Translations under genes and position numbers: made by a program
Assembly (NCBI GenBank): GCA_003225335.1
Contig: QHZE01000437.1
Coordinates: forward strand, 1-55,889
DNA from: Acidobacteriota bacterium
GTDB lineage: Bacteria > Acidobacteriota > UBA6911
Reading direction: 5' to 3'
DNA: 55,889 bases
The notes under the pieces: model-generated
Database searches by the model: none
Seen by the model: the letters and a program-made list of their open reading frames with translations, nothing else
What the model was told of the DNA's origin: nothing
In this document: one piece after another, positions 14,554-23,182 of the stretch
Layout: every line of letters begins with the position of its first letter
Position numbering within the stretch: the stretch's first letter is position 1

Positions 14554-15483
14554 CTAACCGCCCACTGTGATCCCGAGCTGCTGTTCCATGTACTGCTTGC
14601 TGATACGGGCACTTTCCTTGGGAGGCCGGAAAGGAGAGGAATCGAGCTCCACGGTCAGCCAGCCCTTCCACTGAATGCCGTCGAGATGCGCCTTCAATCC
14701 CGGAAAGTCCACGCCTCCTTTCCCGAGTTCAAAGAATGGCGGGTTTTTCATTACGTCTGGACGCTCCATGCGCTGTTTCGCGCCTCCCCGATGCTCCGGT
14801 TTTGTGTCTTTCAGATGGAATTCGATAATCCTGTGGCCAAGCTCGCGAGCCAGTGTAACCGGATCGATCCCCGCGAGAGTGATCTGTCCCGTGTCCAGCA
14901 CAAAGGCGACGTGCTCTGCCGGAGTGTGTCCCATGATGTGGTCAATCTCGCGGCGGTTTTCAAACTGGCTCCACATGTGCGCATGCACGCCGAGCTTGAG
15001 CCCCTCCGCGCTGACTCGCCGTCCCAGCTCCGTCAAAACTCTCGCCATGTGCTCCAGGTCTTCGTCCGTCGTGCCGGCAGGACGGCGCGGGCCCAGGTTG
15101 ATTTTCAGGTGCGTGCAGCCGAACTTCTTTATGAAACCTACCAGGCGCATGTGATCCTCGAGCAGCTTTTCATGCTGTGCGGGATCTTCAAAGTGCATCT
15201 CCAGAGGGCCGCCGTTGGAGATGGTCACAAATCGCACACCGATCTCGTCGATCTTCTTCCGCAACTCTTCCGGCCTGTCAAAGTACCCGGTAAAGTAATG
15301 AACGAAGGATTCGACATGACGAAAGCCCGCCTCCCGCGCCTCGCGGAACGACAGGAAGACGTCGTCTTCCCATCCGCCCCGCGTGTTCGTGGTTATGCCG
15401 ACCCGATAGCGCGTCTCCCCGGCTGTTACACTGAAGGGCAGCAGCGCGGACGAAAGCAGGAAGTCCCTTCGGGTAAGGCTCAT
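14554..15483 (-). CDS. Sugar phosphate isomerase/epimerase-like TIM-barrel protein, Tat-exported
   Basis: 309 residues from ATG 15483, with AGGAGG six bases upstream; the longer frame runs into repeats. The N terminus MSLTRRDFLLSSALLPFSV is a twin-arginine signal. The barrel shows the xylose-isomerase-like (AP_endonuc_2) pattern: acidic and His metal positions in VGITTN, TISNGG, GVHAHMWSQFE, VLDTGQ, EFHLKDTK and LTVELDSS. It probably acts on a sugar or inositol derivative in the periplasm, but the substrate cannot be read. Confidence 0.75.
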   Translation of the reverse strand: MSLTRRDFLLSSALLPFSVTAGETRYRVGITTNTRGGWEDDVFLSFREAREAGFRHVESFVHYFTGYFDRPEELRKKIDEIGVRFVTISNGGPLEMHFEDPAQHEKLLEDHMRLVGFIKKFGCTHLKINLGPRRPAGTTDEDLEHMARVLTELGRRVSAEGLKLGVHAHMWSQFENRREIDHIMGHTPAEHVAFVLDTGQITLAGIDPVTLARELGHRIIEFHLKDTKPEHRGGAKQRMERPDVMKNPPFFELGKGGVDFPGLKAHLDGIQWKGWLTVELDSSPFRPPKESARISKQYMEQQLGITVGG

Positions 15484-15603
15484 CTTCGACCTCCTAAACG
15501 GGACGCAACCTAAACGTTTTGCCTTACAATACCACGGACCGCGCACTTCGATCAGTGGTCGTTTCTCGCAAAGGAATTTTCGTCTGCGTAAACTGCACAA
15601 AAT

Positions 15604-15793
15604 GAAACCACCGATGAACACGGAGCAGCCCAGCCACAAGCAAAGAAATCCACCGCGAAGACGCGAAGAACGCGAAGTTTTCGAAATCGCTTTCTTCGCG
15701 TTCTTCGCGGTGAAAATATCCTTGACCGCCGGACAAGGATTTGCACGTTAGTAGTACAGATGAACACGGATCTGTGTTCATCGGTGGTCTTTC
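15604..15793. repeat. Composite palindrome (ACCACCGATGAACAC outer arms)
   Basis: GAAACCACCGATGAACACGG at the left faces GTGTTCATCGGTGGTCTTTC at the right. Inside is the word palindrome CCACCGCGAAGACGCGAAGA / TTCTTCGCGTTCTTCGCGG (15649-15712). GGTTGCGGCC follows at 15805. The rest of the 15484-15972 gap includes a short GGATTTCGGATTTGG / CAATCCGCAATCCGG palindrome at 15934-15985. Confidence 0.75.
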
Positions 15794-15972
15794 GTTCACG
15801 CTTTTGGTTGCGGCCGAATGGCTACGCCGTGTTGATCCGTCGCCGTGTCCCATAGCGCGTCCTAAAAAAATACGCTACCGTATCCGTGAAGGGCACTGTT
15901 TGGTAGCGAGGGGGGCAGCGGACATCCGATGCCGGATTTCGGATTTGGCAAACTTCAATCCGCAATCCGGAA

Positions 15973-16575
15973 TCAGCAATCTGCAATCGAAGGGCGCCTG
16001 AAGATCCGGCTCAGGCCTCGGCGCAGGGCCCCGAACAGTTTGACCACGACGTAAATGGAAAGGGAGACAAGCAGGGAGACGAGGACAAGGGTAATGAGCG
16101 GATGCACCGCTGACATCCAGGCCAGGAATATCGCCAGGCCGTCCTCACCCAGGCTGAGGATCCAGTTGCTCACCGGCTCGGGGCTGGCGTTGACCGCGAT
16201 ACGCGTCGAAGCCTTGCTCCCATGGGACGTCAGAGCGACGCTGCCCGCCAGGAGAGCAGCGGCTAAGCGCCACTCTTCGGAGACGCTGCCAACCGCACTA
16301 TACGCAAGCAGAGCCGCGGCGGGCGGCCGGATAAAGGTATGTATCGCATCCCAGACACTGTCTACGTAAGGAATCTTGTCCGCCACAAACTCGACAAGGT
16401 AGAGAGTCAAGGCAATCCCCACCACCCAGGGATTCGCCAGGATCTCGATGGAGTGTGGAAGCTGGACGACCCCATTCCGGTGAAGAAGGCCCAGCGTGGC
16501 TACGGTCGCATAGAGATTGAGGCCGGACGCGAACGAGGCCCCCAGGATAAAGGCAAGGCTGTGTAAGGAGGTCAT
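15973..16575 (-). CDS. DUF4126 membrane protein
   Basis: 200 residues from ATG 16575, which has AGAGGA six bases upstream; the ATG at 16581 has no room for a ribosome site. About five hydrophobic segments are present, with the early GASFASGLNLYATVATLGLLHR motif and the VDSVWDAIHTFIRPPAAALLA and GSVALTSHGSKASTRIAVNASPEP regions of the family. Function is unknown. The last residues, SIADC and the stop, are encoded by the CAATCTGCAATC word repeat, so the C terminus has been re-written by repeat DNA. Confidence 0.75.
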   Translation of the reverse strand: MTSLHSLAFILGASFASGLNLYATVATLGLLHRNGVVQLPHSIEILANPWVVGIALTLYLVEFVADKIPYVDSVWDAIHTFIRPPAAALLAYSAVGSVSEEWRLAAALLAGSVALTSHGSKASTRIAVNASPEPVSNWILSLGEDGLAIFLAWMSAVHPLITLVLVSLLVSLSIYVVVKLFGALRRGLSRIFRRPSIADC

Positions 16576-16775
16576 GGGCATTCCTCTGACAAGGTGTTAT
16601 ACGCATCCTGGCACTGAAAGTTCAATGCTGTGGGGTTCAGGCTGCACCAGGGCAGGCTCGTTGGGGTGCCGGCCCGTGAGTCTCCGCTATTATTGGCTGG
16701 GCGGTTCGCCCCTGCGGGCGGACCAGTTTTTTCACAGCTTCTGAATCATTACGAAGAACCAAAGGAGGGGCAGAA

Positions 16776-17222
16776 ATGAGACGGCTGATTCTGGCGATTA
16801 CGATTCTGGCGGTGGCCGGCCTTGGGCTATGGGAACCTTCCGCCAGGGCCCAGGAGGATTCGGCTAACCGGCCCGTTATTGCTGCCTATTATTACAAAAT
16901 CAAATGGGGGTACCAGGACGAGTTTCTCGACTTGTTCAGGAGAAATCACTACCCGGTCTTGGAGGCACAGGTAAAAGGCGGCCGGTTGCTGAGAGTGGAA
17001 GCTTACACACCGCGCTTTCATGGGGACGGCCACAGCGACTGGAATTTTGTGACTATCCTGGTCTATAAAAACTGGCAAGCTTTCGGAGACAGTAGTCAGG
17101 AACTGGAAATCATCAAAAGGCTCTATCCCGACCAGGAGAAATACAAACGGGAAGAAAAGAGGCGTTTCGAGCTTCTGGACGCCCATTGGGATGTCCCATT
17201 GAACCCTGCGTCCATGAAATAG
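16776..17222 (+). CDS. Small secreted protein, possible dimeric alpha/beta-barrel fold
   Basis: 148 residues, AGGAGG seven bases upstream. A signal peptide ends near ARAQ (about residue 26). The mature part (VIAAYYYKIKWGYQDEFLDL, RLLRVEAYTPRFH, DWNFVTILVYKNWQAF) has the beta-alpha-beta alternation of NIPSNAP/ABM-like dimeric barrels, but no family is recognised with confidence. It stands alone between repeats and has no operon partner. Confidence 0.65.
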   Translation: MRRLILAITILAVAGLGLWEPSARAQEDSANRPVIAAYYYKIKWGYQDEFLDLFRRNHYPVLEAQVKGGRLLRVEAYTPRFHGDGHSDWNFVTILVYKNWQAFGDSSQELEIIKRLYPDQEKYKREEKRRFELLDAHWDVPLNPASMK

Positions 17223-17515
17223 GGTTTGGAGTTCAGCCTTCAGGCTGCACTGTCCTTGAGCAGGCTAAAGCCTGAACTCCGAACAAGAAATGTCTGAGAA
17301 GCTGTGAAAAAATCCTATCCGCCCGTCCGCTCGCTCACGCTTCTGTGCGTCAAAAAAGCGTCATTGGCCACAGAGACGCAGAGCCACGGAGTATGCTCGC
17401 CACGAATTTCACGAAAATAACGGGGGCTGTTGGTGCCACCTTGCGTCATGCTTCACCAACGACATTCACCGTCTGCAATCGAAGAAAATTCGTGAAATTC
17501 GTGAAATTCGTGGCA
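17223..17515. repeat. Compact GGAGTTCAG pair followed by word palindromes
   Basis: TTTGGAGTTCAGCCTTCAGG (17224 on) and GCAGGCTAAAGCCTGAACTCC (to 17280) form an intact pair about 60 bp long with different stems (CCTTCAGG versus GGCTTTAGCC). Next come GACGCAGAGCCACGGAG words (17366-17390) and a CCACGAATTTCACG / TTCGTGAAATTCGTGG palindrome (17399-17514) like the MITE core but without its ends. No gene is seen in 17223-17641. Confidence 0.7.
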
Positions 17516-17641
17516 AAGTGTTTCCGGCGTTGGTTCTTTTCTCCGGAGTTCCTCCCGAGGCTGAGCATTAGGCCACTCCCCCTAGCGCTTCCACTCCAGG
17601 GCTCGAACAATGCCATGGGCTTTGCCGATAAAGAATAAGCT

Positions 17642-19123
17642 ATGGACGAAAAATCCAAGGAGCAGCAGCTGATGGAGCAGGTGCAATCGCTGCGCCATGA
17701 GGTCGAACAACTCAAATCGCTGGAGGGGAAGTATCGCAATATTTTCTTGAATGCGGTTGAGGGTATTTTTCAAAGCACTCCTTCCGGGAGATTTCTTGTG
17801 GCGAACCCGGCACTGGCGCGGATTCTCGGTTATGCGTCGCCGGAGGAGCTGATAGCGGAACGTACGGACATTGAAAAACAGCACTACGTCGAACCGCAAC
17901 GCCGCCGGGAGTTTCAACAGTCCCTCGACGAGAACAGCATCATAAGAGAATTCGAATATCAGGTTTACCGCAAGGACGGAACCAGGATCTGGGTGTCCGA
18001 AACCTGTCGTGCCGTGCGCGATGCCAGCGGGGCCGTCCTGTACTACGAGGGTACGATCCAGGACATCACCCATCGACGGTCCACTGAGGAAGCATTGCAA
18101 GAGGCCAACGAGCAACTGGCTTCGTGGGTAAACGAGCTGCAGCAGCGAACCCGGGAGATGACACTGCTTAGCGAGATGGGCGATCTGCTCCAGGCCTGCC
18201 TGACCCTGCCGGAAGCCTATGTTGCGATCGGTCAGATCGCGCGGCAACTTTTCGCTCCGGAATCTGGCACGTTATCCGTCACGAAGACAGCGCAGAACTT
18301 GGTGGAAGTCGTCGCGGCCTGGGGTCCGGCTTTGGGGGGTGAGCCTGTCTTTACGCATGAGGGTTGTTGGGCGCTGCGGCGCGGCCGCGTGCACCATATC
18401 GAAGACTCGAGCGACGGCCTGCTTTGCAAGCACCTGTATAAACCGCCTCCTGCGGCTTACATTTGCGTCCCCATGATGGCTCAGGGAGAAGCTCTAGGCA
18501 TACTGCATCTCGGCTATCAAGAGGTGGGGCGACTGACAGAATCCAAACAGCGCTTTGCGGTCGCGGTGGCGGAGCATGTCGCTCTGGCATTGTCCAATCT
18601 CAAACTTCATGAGACTCTCCGGAGCCAGTCTATTCGTGATCCGCTCACCGGGCTGTTCAACCGCCGCTTCATGGAAGAATCGCTGGTCCGCGAAGTACTA
18701 AGAGCGGCGCGCAACCAGGGCCCGCTGGGGGTCATTATGATCGATCTGGACGGGTTCAAGAGCTTTAACGATACTTTTGGTCATGACGCCGGCGACACCC
18801 TTTTGCGGGAATTCGGGTTCCTTTTGAGAAACACCATCCGGGCGGAAGACATCGCCTGCCGTTACGGAGGCGAAGAATTCACGCTCATACTGCCCGAAGC
18901 AACTTTGGAGGCGACCTTGGAGCGCGCCGAGCAGATTAGGGAGGAGATCAAACGGCTGAAAGTCCTCCACCGCGACCAGGATCTGGGTCAGGTTACCGTG
19001 TCCCTGGGCGTCGCGGTCTTTCCAAACCACGGTACCACGGGGGAGGCATTACTGCGGGCAGCAGACACGGCGCTTTACCGCGCCAAGATCGACGGTCGAG
19101 ACCGCGTAGCGGTCAAAACCTAG
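17642..19123 (+). CDS. PAS-GAF-GGDEF diguanylate cyclase
   Basis: 493 residues, no membrane segment, so a soluble sensor. A coiled start (1-25) precedes a PAS domain (about 27-145, ending IQDITHRR), a short coiled coil, a GAF domain (about 180-310) and GGDEF (about 330-490). The active-site loop is GGEEF (409-413), an active variant, and an RAED inhibitory I-site precedes it. It therefore should make c-di-GMP with product feedback. Ligands of the PAS and GAF domains are unknown; no Cys/His heme site is obvious. It is transcribed alone. Confidence 0.88.
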   Translation: MDEKSKEQQLMEQVQSLRHEVEQLKSLEGKYRNIFLNAVEGIFQSTPSGRFLVANPALARILGYASPEELIAERTDIEKQHYVEPQRRREFQQSLDENSIIREFEYQVYRKDGTRIWVSETCRAVRDASGAVLYYEGTIQDITHRRSTEEALQEANEQLASWVNELQQRTREMTLLSEMGDLLQACLTLPEAYVAIGQIARQLFAPESGTLSVTKTAQNLVEVVAAWGPALGGEPVFTHEGCWALRRGRVHHIEDSSDGLLCKHLYKPPPAAYICVPMMAQGEALGILHLGYQEVGRLTESKQRFAVAVAEHVALALSNLKLHETLRSQSIRDPLTGLFNRRFMEESLVREVLRAARNQGPLGVIMIDLDGFKSFNDTFGHDAGDTLLREFGFLLRNTIRAEDIACRYGGEEFTLILPEATLEATLERAEQIREEIKRLKVLHRDQDLGQVTVSLGVAVFPNHGTTGEALLRAADTALYRAKIDGRDRVAVKT

Positions 19124-19245
19124 GGAAGGGGCAAAGGGGTTATAAGCGTATAGGGGAAAGGACAAAAAACTTATAGTAAATGGTGCGTTGGCTGGAAGAT
19201 TCGCCCTGGCCTTTCCCTTTGCCCCTTGACCCCTCAAGTTTCTCA
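19121..19245. repeat. Word palindrome (GGGGCAAAGGGG / CCCCTTTGCCCC)
   Basis: GGGAAGGGGCAAAGGGGTTAT faces TTTCCCTTTGCCCCTTGACC across 60 bases between two convergent genes. It may act as a two-way terminator-like hairpin. Confidence 0.65.
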
Positions 19246-19251
19246 GCGGCA

Positions 19252-20202
19252 TCAGTCGGGTCCGTAGCGTTCCTCCAACTTCTTCAAAAACGGGTCGCGG
19301 TAATCGTAGGGCATCTTCTTCAGATACCCTAACTGGGTCTCGGGACTGATCCGCACGCGTCCGCTGGCGGGATCATACCGGTAGGGGACACGCGAAGGAT
19401 CGCGCGCGACATCTTTGAGCAAACCTGAAGAAACGAGATCCTGAAGCATCGCCGGGCGCCTGCCGAACCGTTTCCGGAATTTCTCCACAAAGAATTCCAA
19501 GGTCCAGCAGTCCTCGTTTATTTGCATGGTGAGCAGATACTTCCGAGCGTTTTCCTTGACCTCGGCGCGCTCGGCCTCGTCGTACTGGCGCTGCCAGAGC
19601 ATGCGCGCCGTCTCCACCGCTCCGCTCTTGGATAGCCCCATGGCCGCGAGCCCTTCCAGCCACTTTGGCGCTCCGGGTACCCGGCTCGCCTCGAGCCACA
19701 CATCTCCCGCCTTCCTGTAGTCGCTAACGTACCAGAAGTAGATAAATCCCTTGTCAAACCGCAGATGCCATTCAAGGGGGAAGGCGCGTATCCCTCTGTC
19801 GATTATCCGGATTGCCTCTTGAGGCTGGCCCGCTCCCATCGGCTCCGGTTCGCCGAGGAATACTCCGCCAAAGCGGTAGGCATTCAGCAGGTGAGGATCC
19901 AGCGTGGTGGTAATGTCCAGCAGCGCCGCAAGGTTTCCGTAGAGCACGGGCCTGCGTTGCGCCTCCTCCCTCCGGCCATAGTATTGGATGGCTCGCATCC
20001 AATACACATCGGCCAGCAAACCATCGTAGCCGAGAGCGAGCCTCTTCACGGCTGTCGGAGAACCGAAATAAAGCAGGTCCAGCACCTTGGTTGATTTTCC
20101 GACCCTGTCGTCCAGACGGTCCTGCACGGGCTTGATCAGGGCTGCGCTTATGGCACACGCCAGGATAAGCTGGATTGCACCGATGGAGAGCGTTCCCTTC
20201 AT
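19252..20202 (-). CDS. ABC-cluster-associated hypothetical protein (TPR-like)
   Basis: 316 residues. One N-terminal hydrophobic segment (about 5-24) is followed by a helical repeat-like domain (LALGYDGLLADVYWMRAIQYYGRREE; WHLRFDKGFIYFWYVSDYRKAGDVW) with TPR-like spacing. The ATG overlaps the permease stop by four bases, so it is the third gene of the ABC operon, and it is probably an extracytoplasmic partner of the transporter. No enzyme motif is seen. Confidence 0.65.
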   Translation of the reverse strand: MKGTLSIGAIQLILACAISAALIKPVQDRLDDRVGKSTKVLDLLYFGSPTAVKRLALGYDGLLADVYWMRAIQYYGRREEAQRRPVLYGNLAALLDITTTLDPHLLNAYRFGGVFLGEPEPMGAGQPQEAIRIIDRGIRAFPLEWHLRFDKGFIYFWYVSDYRKAGDVWLEASRVPGAPKWLEGLAAMGLSKSGAVETARMLWQRQYDEAERAEVKENARKYLLTMQINEDCWTLEFFVEKFRKRFGRRPAMLQDLVSSGLLKDVARDPSRVPYRYDPASGRVRISPETQLGYLKKMPYDYRDPFLKKLEERYGPD

Positions 20203-20990
20203 TTGAAGTCACGGCGGGAGAAGATGAGAACGGCTATGCCGAGGAGGATTCCGGAATAGAGAATCCCATAGACCGTCACCCACCCTAGCGCTGCATAATT
20301 GATTGGCTCAAAATAGGCCGCAGCCTGAATCACATTCCGGCTGTCGATGACCTTGAAATTCGAAATGTTGGGGATCACGTAATAGAAAACACGGGTCAGC
20401 CATTTGAGCCCGGGGGTTTTTGCCAGATTGCCAAATTCCAGCAGATCGGCGTTGAAGTGGCCGGCAACCCAGAGGAAAAACGTAAACAGGGCCGAAAGCG
20501 CGGGAGTGGAAAAAGTGGAGAACACCAGAGCGAGCGCCGTTGTGACCATGAGCGACAGCAGCGTCAGGTAAATGGCCGGCAACAGATTCAGGTACGTGTA
20601 GCGTTCGATCCCGCCCTGATACAGCAGAGTAAGCATCAGCCCCGCCGCCATAATGGCAACATTTACCAGCAGGGTAAACAGCAGTCCGAGATACTTTCCT
20701 GTAATGAACTCCCACCGGTGAATAGGCTTGGCAAGGAGCGCATAGACGGTGCGCTTTTCCAGTTCCTTGTAAACCAGACTGATTCCGATGAAGATGGCGA
20801 TCAGCGTCCCGAAGATGGAGATGGAGCCAAGCCCCAGATCTACGATGACCTTCGCCTCGTGACCCAGCGTCAACTGGCCGAGAGCAATGGAGCTCAGGAT
20901 CATCAGCAAGGCAAATAGAATGAGGTTGTAGAGAATCTTGTCGCGGATGTTTTCACGGAAGGTGTTTCGCCCGATGGTAAGAATCTTCAT
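20199..20990 (-). CDS. ABC-2 type exporter permease (NosY/GldF-like)
   Basis: 263 residues with six membrane segments. The start TIGRNTFRENIRDKILYNLILFALLM and the SLVYKELEKRTVYALLAKPIHRWEFITGKYLGLL loop are typical of ABC-2 permeases. It lies 10 bases after the ATPase gene. The substrate is unknown. Confidence 0.8.
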   Translation of the reverse strand: MKILTIGRNTFRENIRDKILYNLILFALLMILSSIALGQLTLGHEAKVIVDLGLGSISIFGTLIAIFIGISLVYKELEKRTVYALLAKPIHRWEFITGKYLGLLFTLLVNVAIMAAGLMLTLLYQGGIERYTYLNLLPAIYLTLLSLMVTTALALVFSTFSTPALSALFTFFLWVAGHFNADLLEFGNLAKTPGLKWLTRVFYYVIPNISNFKVIDSRNVIQAAAYFEPINYAALGWVTVYGILYSGILLGIAVLIFSRRDFK

Positions 20991-21000
20991 TTTCTGGTCG

Positions 21001-21927
21001 TCACGACTTTTGCACCTCCTGGAAGAAATATTCTTCCAGCGAAGCGCGGATAGGATTTACGGAAACGAGCTCCGCCCCGCCCGACACGGCCTGGGAAACT
21101 ATGGCCCCCGCCTGGCGTGAGGTCGCGGCCCGGATGTGCACGCGGTCACTCATAAGCGTTATCTCTTCGCACATGGGTCTCAACGCTTCCAGGACGGCAG
21201 GCTGCACGTGAGCCAGAATGATCTCGTGACCCTGGATCTTGACCTTGAGGATATCAAGCAGGGCGCCAAGCTCCAAAAGCTTTCCCCGGTTCATAATGGC
21301 CACGCGGTCACAAAGAGCTTCCACGTCGGGCAGGATGTGGGAGCTGAAGAAAACAGTCGCGCCCCGAGTCCTCAAAGACGAAATCACCAGGCGCACCTCC
21401 CTTCTGCCTAGCGGATCCAGCCCCGACATAGGTTCGTCCAAAAAGACCACTTCGGGGTCATTGATGAGGGCCTGAGCGATCCCGACCCGTTGCACCATCC
21501 CTTTGGAGAACTTACGCAACTGCAGCTTGCGAGCCTCTGCGAGCCCGACTGTTTCAAGCAATTCCAGTATCTTTTTCCGCAGAACAGGCTGCCGGATACC
21601 AAACAGAGTTCCGATGTAAGTCAGCAGTTCCTCCGGAGTGAGGTGGTCGTAGAAGTAAGGATTTTCCGGCAGGTAGCCGATGTTCCGGCGCATGGACACC
21701 GAGTCCACGGGCTGGCCCAGGATCCGGGCGGATCCCGCCGTCGGCCGAATCAGGTTCATCAACAGCTTGAGTGTTGTCGTTTTGCCGGCCCCATTCGGAC
21801 CGAGGAACCCGAATATTTCACCCGCTTCAACTCTCAAGCTCAGACCGTCGAGAGCCCGGATGGGACGCTTGCGCCAGAAGCCCGCGTAGAAATCTTTGGT
21901 CAGGTGCTCAATCTCGATCGCGGCCAT
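21001..21927 (-). CDS. ABC exporter ATPase
   Basis: 308 residues. GPNGAGKTTTLKLL (Walker A, near 43), FSKGMVQRVGIAQAL (signature) and VVFLDEPMSGLD (Walker B) are intact; the C-terminal extension (about 220-308) is the regulatory domain seen in NatA/CcmA-like exporters. It is first in a three-gene operon with 20199-20990 and 19252-20202. Confidence 0.88.
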   Translation of the reverse strand: MAAIEIEHLTKDFYAGFWRKRPIRALDGLSLRVEAGEIFGFLGPNGAGKTTTLKLLMNLIRPTAGSARILGQPVDSVSMRRNIGYLPENPYFYDHLTPEELLTYIGTLFGIRQPVLRKKILELLETVGLAEARKLQLRKFSKGMVQRVGIAQALINDPEVVFLDEPMSGLDPLGRREVRLVISSLRTRGATVFFSSHILPDVEALCDRVAIMNRGKLLELGALLDILKVKIQGHEIILAHVQPAVLEALRPMCEEITLMSDRVHIRAATSRQAGAIVSQAVSGGAELVSVNPIRASLEEYFFQEVQKS

Positions 21928-21979
21928 AAAGCTTAGATATGTTAACCCGAACTTATTCGCGAAAGGGAAAAACTTTGAG

Positions 21980-22316
21980 ATCCCCAGATCCCCAATTCGT
22001 GGCCGGTTTTTCGTGCGAAATAAACCACCTCTCGATTACCCACAGAGACACGGAGACACCGAGAAAATCTTGGCTCTGTGGCTCCGTCTCTCTGTAGCTA
22101 AAGATTGGGTTTGAGAAAGGGAGCAACTTGGGAGTGCCAACGAATCAACGTTCGCGATTCCTTTGCGGACTTAGCGCCTTCGCGGTGAAACTGAGCCCGA
22201 ATCAACCGCCAGGACGCGAAGAGCGCGGAGGGCTCGCCGAGACAGAACAAGACCAGTGTTGCCAAACGAGGGGAGGATTTGCGGGTTCAAATCGTCAATC
22301 GTCATTCGTCAATCTT
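21980..22316. repeat. Cluster of word palindromes in the gap before the ABC operon
   Basis: CCCACAGAGACACGGAGACA faces TGGCTCCGTCTCTCTGTAGC (22030-22099). TTTGCGGACTTAGCGCCTTC GCGG words recur in reverse at 22205-22230. AATCGTCAATCGTCATTCGT (22283-22312) reaches into the rlmB stop codon. No gene is seen in 21928-22301. Confidence 0.65.
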
Positions 22317-23039
22317 CGTGAGGCGCTGTCGGATGACTTCGTAGAGGACGATTCCCGCGGCAACGCTTACGTTGTAAGAGCGCACTTTCCCGCGCACCGG
22401 GATGCCCGCCAGGAAGTCGCATTTCTCTCGCACCAGGCGATGCATGCCGGTCCCTTCGTTCCCGAAAACGAGGGCCGAAGGGACGGTAAAGTCGGCTTCC
22501 CACAAAGTTCTGCCAGACTCCGCATCCAGACCGGCAATCCAATACCCTTTTTCTTTTAGCATTCCCAGCAGCTGCGCGACGTTTGGGACACGCGCCAGCT
22601 TAACGTGCGACGCCGCGCCCGCACTGGCCTTGACTGCGGCCGCGTTGAGGGCGGCGCTCCTGCGCCTCGGAAGAAACACCCCATCGGCCCCGGCTACTTC
22701 CGCCGAACGAAGGATAGCTCCCAGGTTGTGCGGATCTTCGATGCCGTCCAGGATCATCAAGAGTCCAGGCGGAGTTGCCTGCTCGAGAATATCGTCGATT
22801 TCGAAGGTGGCCATTTCGGCCACATAGCAAAGAACTCCCTGGTGCCTCTGGCCTTCGGATTTTCGATCCAGCCACTCCCTGGCTTCGAATGAAAGAGCGA
22901 TTCCTTTCGTTCGGGTCAGGTCGATGAGCTCCTGGATCCTCGGACTGCGCTGCCCGCGTCGAACGCAAACCCGTTCGACGCGGCAATCGACCGCCTTCAG
23001 CGCCTCCAGTGTGGGATTGATGCCGCAAAGGATAGCCAT
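22302..23039 (-). CDS. rlmB: 23S rRNA (guanosine-2'-O-)-methyltransferase RlmB (SpoU/TrmH family)
   Basis: 245 residues from ATG 23039 (MAILCGINPTLEALKAVDC); a longer reading adds MAPWPLKS from a GGGGCCAAGG word repeat and is rejected. The N-terminal L7Ae-like substrate domain is followed by the knotted SPOUT domain, with LDGIEDPHNLGAILRSAEVAGADGVFLP (motif 1), VFGNEGTGM (motif 2) and YNVSVAAGIVLYEV (motif 3) including the SAM-binding knot. The predicted target is the 2'-O of G2251 in 23S rRNA. The terminal codons and TGA lie in GACGAATGACGATTGACG word-repeat DNA. Confidence 0.88.
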   Translation of the reverse strand: MAILCGINPTLEALKAVDCRVERVCVRRGQRSPRIQELIDLTRTKGIALSFEAREWLDRKSEGQRHQGVLCYVAEMATFEIDDILEQATPPGLLMILDGIEDPHNLGAILRSAEVAGADGVFLPRRRSAALNAAAVKASAGAASHVKLARVPNVAQLLGMLKEKGYWIAGLDAESGRTLWEADFTVPSALVFGNEGTGMHRLVREKCDFLAGIPVRGKVRSYNVSVAAGIVLYEVIRQRLTKIDE

Positions 23040-23047
23040 AGACTTCA

Positions 23048-23182
23048 GGGGCCAAGGGGCCAAGGGCAGGCTCGCAAGACCCAGCGAAAAAATTTCCAGA
23101 TGACGTATTCAGGTCAAGAAGCTTTTAGCCGTTGACCCGTTTGCCCCCTTTGCCCCTCCGCCCCTTTGCCCCCTTTGCCTGC
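23048..23182. repeat. Word palindrome reaching into the ispDF 3' end
   Basis: AGGGGCCAAGGGGCCAAGGG on the rlmB side faces TTTGCCCCCTTTGCCCCTCC and GCCCCTTTGCCCCCTTTGCC. The right arm lies inside the ispDF frame and encodes its Gly/Lys-rich last 16 or so residues. Confidence 0.7.

Noticed and set aside
19252-21927. ABC operon as a duplicate of the 47163-51963 operon
   Set aside because: The ATPases share only the usual ABC motifs, and the third genes (TPR-like versus GldG/DUF4340) are unrelated.
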